From Anaerobiospirillum sp. NML120449 (GTDB taxonomy: Bacteria; Pseudomonadota; Gammaproteobacteria; Enterobacterales; Succinivibrionaceae), in NCBI RefSeq assembly GCF_023051105.1, contig NZ_JALKIL010000041.1, forward strand, positions 1-43,794: 43,794 bases of DNA, given 5' to 3'. Positions within the stretch are counted from its first letter, which is position 1, and every line of letters starts with the position of its first letter. This document shows, piece after piece, positions 1-8,769 of this stretch. The translations under genes were made by a program, and so were the position numbers. Under the pieces are notes generated by a model that worked only from the letters and a program-made list of their open reading frames with translations, searched no databases and had not been told where the DNA came from.

Positions 1-62
1 CCAGCCTCAAGCAGCTGATTAATAGAATCTTTGTTTAAAGTGACCTGAATCTGGTTTGCCAT
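1..62 (-). CDS. N-terminus of a truncated gene, possibly IS256-family transposase
   Basis: Only the first 20 codons lie in the window; the gene runs off the left edge. The peptide starts MANQIQVTLNKDSINQLLEA. A strong GGAGG ribosome binding site sits about 6 nt upstream of the ATG, so the start is well supported. The short hydrophilic start of the form 'x-I-x-V-T-L-x-x-x-x-I-x-x-L-L' resembles N-termini of IS256-family (mutator-type) transposases, but 20 residues are too few to prove it. DNA just upstream (about 80-122) is AT-rich, whereas beyond 123 it becomes GC-rich, which could mark the end of an inserted element. Existence of a gene is likely; its identity is a guess. Confidence 0.5.
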   Translation of the reverse strand, partial: MANQIQVTLNKDSINQLLEA

Positions 63-82
63 AAGGTTCCTCCGTTCAGGTC

Positions 83-112
83 ATTATACTTAAGAAATAC
101 AAATCATTTTAA
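83..112 (-). promoter_or_regulatory. Candidate sigma70 promoter for the left-edge gene
   Basis: On the minus strand a perfect TATAAT lies at 83-88 and TTAAAA at 107-112, separated by 18 bp. It sits about 20 bp upstream of the start codon of the left-edge gene. The -35 match is only partial. Confidence 0.4.
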
Positions 113-334
113 TTACCTACAGTTCCTTTGACCGGCCAGTTGCGCCTGCCCTGCATACAGCGCTGCAAGGCAGCCTGAAACGACTGGGCATACGGGCAGG
201 TCTTGGCATCAGGGCAGGACGGGGCATCCGCTCAGACGGTGCATCCGGCGCAGCTGGTGCGCATGGAAAGCCCTGGCGGCCGTAGCAGCTGAGGCGGCTG
301 GAACGCCTTAGCAGCCGGAGCCTGTAGCAGTCTG

Positions 335-880
335 TCAGCTGTTTTCAGCGGCCTGCTCACGGGCGGCTACTGTGTCTCTGATATTGAGCACGCGCAGACC
401 CTTGATGAGGCGGTCCTCACTCTTAAAGCGCAGCTCCAGACACTCGCCTACACGGGCCAGATCGGACATGAGAGAATCATACTTGGTCTCATCCATATCC
501 TCTGCATAACGGTCATTGAAGTTGAGCAGGAACTCGGTGGTTTTCTCAATCTTTGGCATAGCGCGATGAGCAATGGACAGAGAGCGGCTTGAGGACTTCT
601 CAAGCAGTCCCATTATCTTGGGATAGAGATCGAAGTGACCGTGGGATACGTAATCGATGAGATGGTCGCAAAAAGAGGTGATGGCTGATACAGGAGGGTA
701 AGAGTTTTCCTGTGAGTAAAGGTCGTCACTGGCCGCATCATGACCGCCCTGAGCTGTCAGCAGCTGCATGTACTTAAGAACCAGAGTCTGACGTGACTGA
801 ATCATTTCATTGATCCAGGCGTAGCGCTCCTCGACCTCCTGCAGGGTCGTATTGAAACCGCCTATGGCTTTCACAGTCAT
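335..880 (-). CDS. rsd: Rsd/AlgQ-family anti-sigma70 regulator
   Basis: A protein of 181 residues related to Rsd, which binds region 4 of the housekeeping sigma factor in stationary phase and shifts RNA polymerase toward alternative sigma factors. Family hallmarks are visible: a central segment FCDHLIDYVSHGHFDLY, matching E. coli FCQSLVDYLSAGHFSIY, and a C-terminal GECLELRFKSEDRLI, matching GEALEARFVLEDKLI. E. coli Rsd is 158 residues, so this copy is slightly longer at both ends. I chose the ATG at 880 because a GGAGG sits 6 nt upstream; an in-frame ATG at 907 has no such site and lies inside the upstream terminator stem. It lies directly downstream of a mepM-like gene, with a rho-independent terminator between them, so its expression may rely on read-through. 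Confidence 0.9.
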   Translation of the reverse strand: MTVKAIGGFNTTLQEVEERYAWINEMIQSRQTLVLKYMQLLTAQGGHDAASDDLYSQENSYPPVSAITSFCDHLIDYVSHGHFDLYPKIMGLLEKSSSRSLSIAHRAMPKIEKTTEFLLNFNDRYAEDMDETKYDSLMSDLARVGECLELRFKSEDRLIKGLRVLNIRDTVAAREQAAENS

Positions 881-890
881 TTCGACCTCC

Positions 891-930
891 TGAAAAAACA
901 AACCCATGTCCAGAACCAGCCGGACATGGG
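891..930 (-). terminator. Rho-independent terminator between mepM-like gene and rsd
   Basis: Perfect 9-bp inverted repeat CCCATGTCC (903-911) / GGACATGGG (922-930) with a 10-nt loop. On the minus strand the stem is followed by TTTGTTTTTT (891-902). It begins 18 nt after the endopeptidase stop, and its U-tract ends just before the rsd ribosome binding site. Confidence 0.85.
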
Positions 931-947
931 ATCATCTTAACAATTAT

Positions 948-2567
948 TTAGTCCTTTTGGGCAATTAATGAGTCCTGATAGAGCTCTTTTTTGAACATGG
1001 CTACATTACTGTTAAATCGCTGACGGTACTTGCGGGCCACGGTAGTATCGTCATTGGCTGGCAGGGTAATGCGCATGGCGTTTACAGGACGGCCGTTGCG
1101 TCGCAGCTCGTAGTGCAGGTGAGGTCCGGTAGAGATACCGGTATTACCCGAGCGGGCAATCATCTGGCCAATCTTGACCGAGTCACCCTGCTTTACCAGC
1201 AGCTTTGAGCAGTGCATATAGACTGTAGAGTAGCTGCCACGGTGGCGGATAATGATGTAGTAACCGGCAGTACGTGAGTACTTGGCCAGCTCAACCACGC
1301 CGTCAGCAGGAGAAACAATTGGAGTACCCACTCTTACGGCAAAGTCAGTGCCGTTATGAGGTCGAATCACACCGGTTACAGGATGGCGACGGCTGGGATT
1401 GAAGTGGGATGAAATAATTACCTTGCCATCAATAGGGAAACGACGGAAGGTCGAGCTTGCTGCATTGTAGCCTCGCTCGTCATAATACTTGTCGTCAGCG
1501 AGGTTACGGTAGGCTGAAAGAGTGCCCACCTTCTTGAGCTTGAGCTCAATGGCGTTGATTTTTCCGGCGCCCTTGTCCTCAGAGAAGAGCACACGAATGG
1601 AGTCGCCTGGCTGAATATGACGGGTAAACTGCACCTGGCCCTTGAACAGATCGGTAATCTGACGGATCTCAGAATAGGTAAGACCGGCTTCATGGGCGGC
1701 ATTTGAGAAGCTGTCACCCTGCTCGATGGTAGCTACTACCAGGCGGCCACGGTTACGATAGGCAGGACCATCACCAAGAGTGCTCGACGGCACCAGCTTG
1801 CCATTTTCATCCAGTACCATGATGTGCTCGCCCTTTGGCTCGCGCACTACATCAAAGTTCATGGTGGTAACGTCGCTGCGGGTAAAGCGCCACTGCTCGT
1901 CACCATTGATCTGCTTTACAAAGCCGGTGAGATTATTGTCCTTGTCAAAGCTGAAATATACCTTGTGACCTGGACGCAGATTGGTCACGTTGCTGCCGGC
2001 CTCAGGATTATCGGCAATGGCCATCATGACAGCATAAGGAATGTTCATGTCCGAGAAGATGGAGCTCAGGGTGTCGCCGCGCTGCACATCTTCAGCTATC
2101 CAGTTGATCTTTTGAGCTGCCATGGAGGCGTCTTTGCTGGCCAGCTCGTTTAATGAGGCCTCGAGTGCAGATTCATCAGTATAGGAAAGGGCAGCAGTCA
2201 GATCGTCCTCATCGTAGTTTTCCATTGAGCCCAGTTCAGACTGGGTGTAAACATCCTGGTTGTTGTTATTTTCGGAAATGAGAACGTCACTTGACGATGC
2301 CGGCAGGTCATTGTCATTGGTGAGCAGAATATCTGTAAGGGAGCGGGTTGGATCGATTACGTCCTCGTAACCGTTTTCGTCCCCTATATCGCCGTACACT
2401 GGCGGATTGTGAGAGGCAACTGTGGTAACGGTTCTGTCCTGAGGCAGGGCGAAATATAGAGCACTGGCAAGAAATACAGTGCTGGAGATGGCTATAACAT
2501 GTTTTTTCGAGAGCGGGTACTTGCTGGCAGACAGGTCGTCCTGAAAGATATAGTCTTCAGTTTGCAT
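948..2567 (-). CDS. mepM: M23 murein DD-endopeptidase, MepM family
   Basis: A 539-residue membrane-anchored peptidoglycan hydrolase, expected to cut peptide cross-links so that new glycan strands can be inserted. Residues about 22-41 form one N-terminal transmembrane anchor. A low-complexity acidic linker follows, then a LysM/OapA-like region (about 155-215, with QRGDTLSSIFSDMNIPY), a second-repeat-like segment (IEQGDSFSNAAHEAGLTY), and a C-terminal M23 domain. The zinc ligands are visible in HNGTDF (HxxxD) and GPHLHYEL (HxH). E. coli MepM is 440 residues, so this one is about 100 longer, mostly in the linker after the anchor. It precedes rsd on the same strand. Product assignment is firm at family level; the mepM symbol is by similarity. 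Confidence 0.9.
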   Translation of the reverse strand: MQTEDYIFQDDLSASKYPLSKKHVIAISSTVFLASALYFALPQDRTVTTVASHNPPVYGDIGDENGYEDVIDPTRSLTDILLTNDNDLPASSSDVLISENNNNQDVYTQSELGSMENYDEDDLTAALSYTDESALEASLNELASKDASMAAQKINWIAEDVQRGDTLSSIFSDMNIPYAVMMAIADNPEAGSNVTNLRPGHKVYFSFDKDNNLTGFVKQINGDEQWRFTRSDVTTMNFDVVREPKGEHIMVLDENGKLVPSSTLGDGPAYRNRGRLVVATIEQGDSFSNAAHEAGLTYSEIRQITDLFKGQVQFTRHIQPGDSIRVLFSEDKGAGKINAIELKLKKVGTLSAYRNLADDKYYDERGYNAASSTFRRFPIDGKVIISSHFNPSRRHPVTGVIRPHNGTDFAVRVGTPIVSPADGVVELAKYSRTAGYYIIIRHRGSYSTVYMHCSKLLVKQGDSVKIGQMIARSGNTGISTGPHLHYELRRNGRPVNAMRITLPANDDTTVARKYRQRFNSNVAMFKKELYQDSLIAQKD

Positions 2568-3060
2568 TTTTTAACCAGGTTATGGACTACATCAAAAGCG
2601 CCTTTCTTTCCCTACCTATATGTTGTCATTTCGCATTAAGGACTGAACAGAAATCTGTTACAGGACAGAACAGTGAGATAAATCCTGGCAGAACCTGGCA
2701 CCACCTGTCCCCGGGAACAGCCGGGAATTTTCATGAGGAGCTCAGCCTGCAGTCCGGGATAAATACTGGTGCTCTCATGAAGTGACTTTATTTTGTCACT
2801 TTGTGCGGCACAGTTTGTGCAGTATTGGGGCGGCACAGCCATACACAGCGCAAAGCCGGGCAGTGCTCCATGGTTTACTGCAGTTACTGAAATAGAGCAG
2901 GGTTAAAACAGCAGTGCACTGCTTTAACCGGATAAACCTGAACAGAAAATGCTGATAAGACTTTGAACTCAGCGCCATCACGGACCATGCGCCCGGGCAA
3001 TGAGCTTACGAAAACACAGAGATATCAGAAAATGCATCACGCCTGATGCGGGTAAAAATA

Positions 3061-3078
3061 CTGTCGCATTAACGACAG
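3061..3078. repeat. Small hairpin related to the 4854/6100 elements
   Basis: CTGTCG (3061-3066) and CGACAG (3073-3078) flank a 6-nt loop. The arms share the TGTCG/CGACA core of the inner stem of the two nested hairpins at 4854-4903 and 6100-6149, but the outer CAGGGCAGG arms are missing. Confidence 0.5.
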
Positions 3079-3500
3079 GCCACAGTTACAAAAGAAAAGT
3101 GCTGTACTGGTACAGCCGACTGCTCACTGCATGCCCGATACCGGCAGTTACGGCCTTGTAAAGCCGTCCCCAACACCTGAAATGCTCCAAAGCAATATTC
3201 AGGGCCTGATAATCAGGACATTTCTCACATGCAGGCATTTTTTGCAGAAAACAGCCTGAAAAGACCCACCACAGCCCGCCTCCGATAAATCCAGCCTGCA
3301 AACACCAAGTGCCAGCACAGGCACAGGCTGAAATACCCTGATCCGGGGATTGATGAATCAGTTATCCAGTTAAGACATCAGCACAGGAAAAAAGTTCCCA
3401 CCCCGACGTCTGAATGATCAGCTATTTTAGCAGTCTCAGCCTGTCTACTCAATCGACCCGGCGCCCTTGGGAATAACAAAATTATGCAACCATAAATACA

Positions 3501-3524
3501 AAACCGGGAGAGCTCCCGGTTTTA
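3501..3524. terminator. Bidirectional terminator-like palindrome
   Basis: AAACCGGGAG (3501-3510), a 2-nt loop, and CTCCCGGTTT (3513-3522) make a perfect 10-bp stem, with T-rich flanks in both directions. It lies about 420 bp downstream of the first LprI-like gene on the minus strand and is the likely end of that transcript. No gene upstream on the plus strand explains it. Confidence 0.65.
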
Positions 3525-3942
3525 TTATCTGCTTGCGCCCCGATAAATGGCACAGCCATTACGCAACAAGTCTAAGCCCGCCCTCCAGCCATCATGATGA
3601 CCATCATGACAGCTATCACGCAGCCAGGCATGCATCCCACATTCACGGACATCATTCATCCCGGCATTCAGCCCACCATGCAGACTGGCAAGGTGCATGC
3701 CGGCAAGTATGCCTGATGACTTTCTGACCAGCATTCCGGCCATCACTCATACCTGCGACGGTTGCAGCCCCGGGGCCAGCCCTGCAACCATCAGAACAGC
3801 TGCAAAAGAAGTCACAGCCCAGCTGTATGTATATACCCCGTATTCTCATACGCGTTTTACCGGTACTGCGGCGCCCGCTCCCTGGTCATGCCGGGGCACT
3901 GATTTCAGGACTCTGAGCTTATCCGTATCAGGCTATGGGATG

Positions 3943-4332
3943 TTAGAGCTCCTCATACTTGAGAATACTCTCAAGATATTCAGCCTGGGCATTAAGCATT
4001 TCAGTCTCAGCCTGACTGGCGACAACCAGATAAACGTTATTTTCCATGGTCCTGTAGAAGTCACGGGCACTGTCGCGATACTTCATCCAGGCATCATGGT
4101 GAGCCTTGAGCTTTGCTTTGCTTTCCTCAGAGATACTTGAGCTCATGACTGCATTTAAAGCATCATTAATACGGGCCTCCTGACGGGCAGACTCAGCATC
4201 GCAACAGGCAATGACTGCTCCGGTCACGCCGTTTGACATGTCCATGCACTGCTGAAAATCAGGAGAAAACTCAGCCATTGCCGAGGTGGAAACTAATGAG
4301 CCAAATGCCAGGGCGCTCAGGTACTTTTTCAT
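3943..4332 (-). CDS. LprI/DUF1311-like secreted protein (copy 1)
   Basis: A 129-residue protein with a clear signal peptide (MKKYLSALAFGSLVSTSAMA, cleavage expected after AMA). The mature part has the layout of the lysozyme-inhibitor LprI / DUF1311 family: paired cysteines near residues 35 and 48-49 and a conserved stretch HDAWMKYRDSARDFY, matching the family's W-x-x-Y/F-R-D/N pattern. Family members are periplasmic or lipoprotein-like, and some inhibit lysozyme. I chose the ATG at 4332 because it gives the signal peptide; the frame stays open upstream without one. A paralogue lies at 5178-5582 in the same orientation. Lysozyme inhibition is an inference from the family. Confidence 0.8.
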   Translation of the reverse strand: MKKYLSALAFGSLVSTSAMAEFSPDFQQCMDMSNGVTGAVIACCDAESARQEARINDALNAVMSSSISEESKAKLKAHHDAWMKYRDSARDFYRTMENNVYLVVASQAETEMLNAQAEYLESILKYEEL

Positions 4333-5177
4333 GCAAAAAAATCCATTGTGTCTTTTGATCAGGCAGTTACGACCACCAGAGCCAGCTGACAAAAGGACTG
4401 CAGGCAGCTCAGGCATGTAACTGACAGAACCGACCGGTCTGCCTGTTCAGGATATAGACTTACCGGACAAAATTGTACAAAAATCCCTGACCCTGCCCGA
4501 AAATGAGCCCCCTGTCGCACTTTGCAGCACAGATCCCGCCATTTTTCCCCTCCATACTGCCCTGCTTGCACTGTTGTTTATCACTGACCAGTTTCGATAT
4601 TTGCCCGTCAAATCCCGACTCACCACATGCCAGAGCCATGGCTCCGCAGCACCGCCCGCCCCGCCGACAGCCCCAATGCCATAACCAGCCCCTGCTCTGC
4701 TGACGCCCCCGGGCATGCTCAGGCCTGGCATTGTCAGCACTTGCATGGCCTGGCCTGCAAGCCAGAACCACCAGGACCCTGCAAGGTCAGGGCGCAGGCG
4801 CTCACTGTTGCGGCGTCCGCTTTATGGATAAGACCTGCAGCCCTGAAATGCATCAGGGCAGGTGGCCCTGTCGTATTTATTACGACAGAACCATCCTGCC
4901 CTGTTAAATGCAGTGGCTACAAAAGCCAGCACGTTCATGACCGTGCAGACAGTTCGGATCAGGCCGATGTTCAGTTAATACTGATGCAGAACGTGCATGT
5001 ATGGGCTGCTCCTGCAGCCACTCACTGTCAGGCCCTGACTGGCATTTGTGCCCTGCATGGCTTTGGTGCCCTGCATGGCATTGGTGCCCTGCGAGCAGTG
5101 ATTTGCAGGCGGCGCTCCAGAGGCGGGCTTAGAGCAGTTGTACGCCATTTACAGCGCGCAGACCTGATGCGTACTGA
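4333..5177. other. Intergenic region upstream of LprI copy 1
   Basis: 845 bp with no credible gene. It contains the first nested hairpin (4854-4903). Near 5040-5095 there are short direct repeats of 'ggtgccctgcatgg' type. Comparison with 5583-6735 suggests both belong to a duplicated unit. Confidence 0.6.
4854..4903. repeat. Nested hairpin element, copy A
   Basis: Outer arms CAGGGCAGG / CCTGCCCTG enclose an inner perfect stem TGTCGTA - TTTAT - TACGACA. The total is 50 bp, the same length as copy B at 6100-6149. Arms and loop sizes are conserved between copies while the spacer bases differ, which suggests the fold is maintained. The element lies about 520 bp upstream of the start codon of LprI copy 1. 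Confidence 0.8.
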
Positions 5178-5582
5178 TTACTGAAGAACACCTGTACTAT
5201 AGGCAATACTCTCAAGGAAGGTAACCTGACGTACCAGGATTTGGAGGTCATTTTCTGCACCGCTAAATCTGTACATGGTGCCTTCAATGGTTTGGAAAAT
5301 CTCATAGGCTGAATTGCGGTACTTAATCCATGCTCTCTGGTGAGCCTTAATCTTGTCTTTGGTTGCCTGCTCCACATCAGGTGACTTCATCAACAGACCA
5401 TAAATCCTGTTGAGTTCCTTGTCCTGAATTTCACTTTCAGTAACAACACAGTCAAGCATTGCGGCGGTAACACCGCCGGACTCATCCAGGCACTTCTGAT
5501 AATCTGCGCTCAGTTCAGCGCTGGAGGCTGATGCTGAAAACAGAGCAGCACCACAAACTGCGGCACAAATGATCTTTTTCAT
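5178..5582 (-). CDS. LprI/DUF1311-like secreted protein (copy 2)
   Basis: A 134-residue paralogue of the protein at 3943-4332. Signal peptide MKKIICAAVCGAALFSASASSA, then the same pattern: C near residue 32 and 46, and HQRAWIKYRNSAYEIFQTIEG aligned to the W-x-K-Y-R segment of copy 1. The two proteins are clearly homologous but well diverged. A GGAG site 8-10 nt upstream supports the ATG at 5582. The offset between the two genes (1235 bp) nearly equals the offset between their upstream hairpins (1246 bp), so a tandem duplication is likely. Role as a periplasmic lysozyme inhibitor or envelope protein is inferred from the family. Confidence 0.8.
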   Translation of the reverse strand: MKKIICAAVCGAALFSASASSAELSADYQKCLDESGGVTAAMLDCVVTESEIQDKELNRIYGLLMKSPDVEQATKDKIKAHQRAWIKYRNSAYEIFQTIEGTMYRFSGAENDLQILVRQVTFLESIAYSTGVLQ

Positions 5583-5810
5583 TGAGATAACTCCAGTTTG
5601 TTTAAGCACCAGCACCAATTACCAGTGCTTGAAAAGTCAGAACAGAACAGGTAAGTGCAAGGACACACCCGCTCATCACTGTCATCATACTACAGTAACT
5701 GCATCGTCCTCCCTGCCCCAAACTGCAGATGTGACCACTGCACACAAACAGGCATACCCGTTCAGTTCTGGCCGGACAGGGTCCACTCCACGTCCAGGGC
5801 AAATGCTATG

Positions 5811-5880
5811 GCCATGGCCAGGTCCAGCCATGGTAAGGTCCAGCCATAGCCAAGTCCAGCCATGGCCAGGTCCAGCCATG
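5811..5880. repeat. 16-bp tandem repeat, four copies plus a partial
   Basis: Units GCCATGGCCAGGTCCA begin at 5811, 5827, 5843 and 5859, with a partial at 5875. Copies differ at 1-3 positions. Sixteen is not a multiple of three, so the block is not coding repeats. Confidence 0.9.
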
Positions 5881-6099
5881 CCTGTGTCCCGGATCTGGTC
5901 ATATCAGGTGCACAAGGTATTGCTATACCAAAGATCAGCTGCCGCCTATGTCAGTCACAGCGCAGGACAGGAGCAGGAGCTCAGTTCTGTTTCACGCCCC
6001 GCGCCTAGCGCCGCCGTCTGCACTTGCAGAACCTGCAAATACATAGCCCCCAGTTGCAGCGCTCAGGGGCGGGGCACTGACTGCCGCCCGGAAAAACAT

Positions 6100-6149
6100 C
6101 AGGGCAGGAAGCATTGTCGTATGTATTACGACAGCACCGTCCTGCCCTG
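6100..6149. repeat. Nested hairpin element, copy B
   Basis: Same design as copy A: outer CAGGGCAGGA / TCCTGCCCTG (10 bp, fully paired here) and inner TGTCGTA - TGTAT - TACGACA. It is 50 bp long and lies about 520 bp upstream of the start of LprI copy 2. In both copies the sequence TTAA follows the right arm. Confidence 0.8.
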
Positions 6150-6735
6150 TTAAGTACAGCAGCCGCGAACGGTCCGAAAGTGGATGACCTTTCAGGCTCG
6201 AACTGGCCTCTGACTGATCCTTATGCTGCCTGCACTGCGCTGCAAGACTTGATGAGCAGCGCCTGGCCTCAGCTTATGGAACCCCCTCAGTCGCTTCAGG
6301 GAACTGCACGGACCATACCGCCCTGGGCTTGACCAGTGCAGTGCTGTTATGGACACAATGACGCGCGTAAATAACAGACGGCACCGCATGGTCATGCAAT
6401 CCCGTAAATATCGCCTTTGCAGGTGTTTGGGATATAATATTAACAGCTGCATAAGAGCTGATATACAGCTTGCTGTCCCTGCTTATAAGGCTGCACTTAA
6501 GGTCATAATGGCCTGTTCCGGATGCCCTAAATCAACAGCCGCACTTCACTGCTGCAGCTGTCAGCCTTAACCATAAAGAACTTTCCTGCCCAGCCGCTGT
6601 TAACAGCTCTGAGCAAGCGCCCATGGCGCTTTCAGTGCCGCCTGCCGCTTTGATGCGTCATTAGATGCAATCATTTCCGGCCTGGATCAAATGTGCCCTT
6701 AAAACTGTTTATCCCTGATACCGTCGAGGTGAATT

Positions 6736-8046
6736 TTGATTTTTGGTGAAAAATTCCATCCCATGCTTAAAAAGATGCCGCCATGGCGTCACAGTCTCTT
6801 TGCCCTGGTGCTGGCTACCCGCTCCTACAGCAACTTTGCCCTGTGGTGTGAAGTCAGACAGGTGCAGGGTCGCACCGAGTTTCTCAACGCCCTGAGACAG
6901 TGCTGGACTTATCACTTCGACAAATTCAACCACATCGACCTTGAGGCCGCCTTCGAACAGGTTGAGCCTTATCTGCCAATGGAGCTTGAGGACTATACCG
7001 AAGGTGACAGCTTTGCCTTTGACGTGTCCGTCATGCTCGACGTAGCCCTCTCCTCCGTCCCTATGAGCTCAAAGAACGCCCAGAACGCCTCCATGGCATC
7101 CATGGCCAGCGTTATCCGCTACTGTGAGCACAACTACCCGGAACAGGAACTTGATGAAGACGCCCTGCTCGAACTTGAGGAGATTCAGGGTGAGATGCAG
7201 TTCCAGATTGACCTTATGTACAAGGTCATGGAGCCACGCTCAGAAAAGAATGTCCAGGAGCTGCTGCGTTTTGCCCTTGCCCCTGAGGTTAGCAATATCG
7301 GCCTTGATATTGAGCTAAGCTACGAGGACTTTGCTGACTGCTTTGTCATTTCAGCCCGTGACAGCGACGCCGATGGCGGTGCAGATGGCGCCACCAGTGC
7401 AGGACGCCCCGGCGAGAGCTCCGACGAGAACGTCTGGGGCCAGCTGCCAGCCAGGAAAAAGAATGCCAAAGCCTCCCGCAACGGCACTCAAGGCAGCAGC
7501 AATGAGGGCAGCGACAGCCCGGAGAGCGATGCTCAGTACGAAACTGCAGACGGTGTGGCCATCACCGATGGCGATGACTTTGCTGATCTTGATGACATTG
7601 ATGATGAGTCCGACCTGACAGCAGCCGCTGACACTGGCGCCAGCAGCGCCGGCAATGCCCGGGGCGCTCATGGCCATGCAGTTTTCACCGAGGACGATGC
7701 TCTCCTGGAAAGCGACACAGACACCAGGTCCCCAGAGAACACTGCCCGCGCCTCTGAGCACGGTCACGGCCCAAAGCGCCGTGAACGCTCAGGCAATCGC
7801 GACAGCCGTCATCCTGGACGCCGCGACGGCCGCGACGGCCGGGATGGCGCCCGCAAGGGCGGTCGTGACGGACGTGGCCGCCACGGACGTGGTGAGAGCC
7901 AGGGCCAGGAACGTAACAGCTATGGACGTGATGGTTCAGGCCCACGTCACGGACGTGACAGAGCAGGAGGAGATCGCCAGTCCCGCAGCCCTGCCAGACG
8001 TTCGACCACTGTCTATGGACCATATGGATCCAGGACCGAAAATTAA
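6736..8046 (+). CDS. yjaG: YjaG/DUF416 protein with long Asp-rich and Arg/Gly-rich tail
   Basis: The first ~200 residues match the YjaG (DUF416) family: PPWRHSLFALVLATRSYSNF corresponds to E. coli ESWQHVTFMACLCERMYPNY, and the domain ends at LAPEVSNIGLDIEL, corresponding to LREAGESNIGI. Family function is unknown. E. coli YjaG is 196 residues; this protein is 436. The extra half is predicted disordered: an Asp/Ser/Ala-rich stretch (about 210-340), then a basic Arg/Gly/Asp-rich stretch (about 345-430) with repeated RDGRDG and GRDGRGRHGRG. I chose the TTG at 6736 because GAGGTG lies 4 nt upstream and it gives the same distance to the conserved W-x-H as in E. coli; an ATG at 6763 has no good ribosome binding site. 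It stands alone in the plus orientation. Confidence 0.85.
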   Translation: MIFGEKFHPMLKKMPPWRHSLFALVLATRSYSNFALWCEVRQVQGRTEFLNALRQCWTYHFDKFNHIDLEAAFEQVEPYLPMELEDYTEGDSFAFDVSVMLDVALSSVPMSSKNAQNASMASMASVIRYCEHNYPEQELDEDALLELEEIQGEMQFQIDLMYKVMEPRSEKNVQELLRFALAPEVSNIGLDIELSYEDFADCFVISARDSDADGGADGATSAGRPGESSDENVWGQLPARKKNAKASRNGTQGSSNEGSDSPESDAQYETADGVAITDGDDFADLDDIDDESDLTAAADTGASSAGNARGAHGHAVFTEDDALLESDTDTRSPENTARASEHGHGPKRRERSGNRDSRHPGRRDGRDGRDGARKGGRDGRGRHGRGESQGQERNSYGRDGSGPRHGRDRAGGDRQSRSPARRSTTVYGPYGSRTEN

Positions 8047-8769
8047 CCTTTAAAGTGCACGTTCTGCTGTCCCAAACACTTGATAACCAGTATAACGTTT
8101 ACACAGTAAAAACCCCCTGAAAACTGTCCATATTTGATTTTACAAACTTACAGTTAAGAATAATCTGCAGGGCGGATTTACCGTGTTCTAATGCGCTTTT
8201 AACAATATTGTGATGCGCTGCATCACAATTAGAAATAATCGCCTGTACGTTTTTTATGGTGTAACTAGAAATATAGTATGAATCAGGATAAACTAGTTCC
8301 AGTTCAATATCACAGCTATATGCTTTGTCCAGTCTTTCAGACATCAGGACTGGCATTGAAGCACAGTTGAGAAAGGCCGGTTATCCGGAGTCAGTGGTGA
8401 TCACTATGTCGATCGCTTTTTTGCTTGCTTAATCGTCAATTTGCGTTCTTTTGTGTCAGAAAAGGCACCTGGTAACGCCGGCAACCTTATTAACTGGCAG
8501 CTGTCAAACATTCAAACTAAGGTTTAACTGCTGAGTTCCCCTGCTACGGGGGAGTATTCAGGCACGGTTTTTCTGAGCGTACATCAGCCCGTTTTGGATG
8601 TAGCAGCGGAATCTCCGGGCACTCACGCCTGTCAGTTCAGACATCAGGCTGACAGAGTACCCCGTGAAAGCCCTTTAATCCTGACTGCAACCAGCATCAG
8701 GATCAGTGCAGATTTTTCAGGCCAGGTTCTTAATTACATCAGGAAACAAGCTTAGGAATACTAAGGAAT
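8047..8769. other. AT-richer intergenic block, possible decayed gene
   Basis: About 720 bp between yjaG and the PilZ gene. Base composition between 8060 and 8340 is clearly more AT-rich than its surroundings. One minus frame (8099-8356) encodes 85 residues of normal-looking composition but has no ribosome binding site and no family I recognise. On the plus strand a short frame ending at 8432 reads GIEAQLRKAGYPESVV, which looks like the tail of a real protein. This may be remnant DNA; no intact gene can be supported. Confidence 0.5.

Larger units (their letters stand above)
2568..3942. other. Intergenic region without a supportable gene
   Basis: About 1.4 kb between the divergent-looking upstream end of the endopeptidase gene and the first LprI-like gene. 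Open frames here are short, lack ribosome binding sites and match nothing I recognise. It holds a TGTCG-type hairpin at 3061-3078, a GC-rich palindrome at 3501-3524, and a run of CATCAT-rich sequence near 3590-3680 that would read as histidine-rich in one frame. Confidence 0.7.
5583..6735. other. Intergenic region with a 16-bp repeat and nested hairpin
   Basis: About 1.15 kb between LprI copy 2 and yjaG, which diverge. It contains the 16-bp tandem repeat (5811-5880) and nested hairpin copy B (6100-6149). Short open frames in it have no ribosome binding sites or recognisable products. Confidence 0.6.

Noticed and set aside
3467..3727. Histidine-rich open frame on the plus strand
   Set aside because: It starts with TTG, has no ribosome binding site, runs through a terminator-like palindrome, and the His codons come from CATCAT repeats.
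4854..6149. Nested hairpins as integron attC sites
   Set aside because: The outer arms lack the attC core GTTRRRY/RYYYAAC and no integrase gene is present.
8099..8356. 85-residue minus-strand frame
   Set aside because: No ribosome binding site and no recognised family; kept only as a possible remnant.
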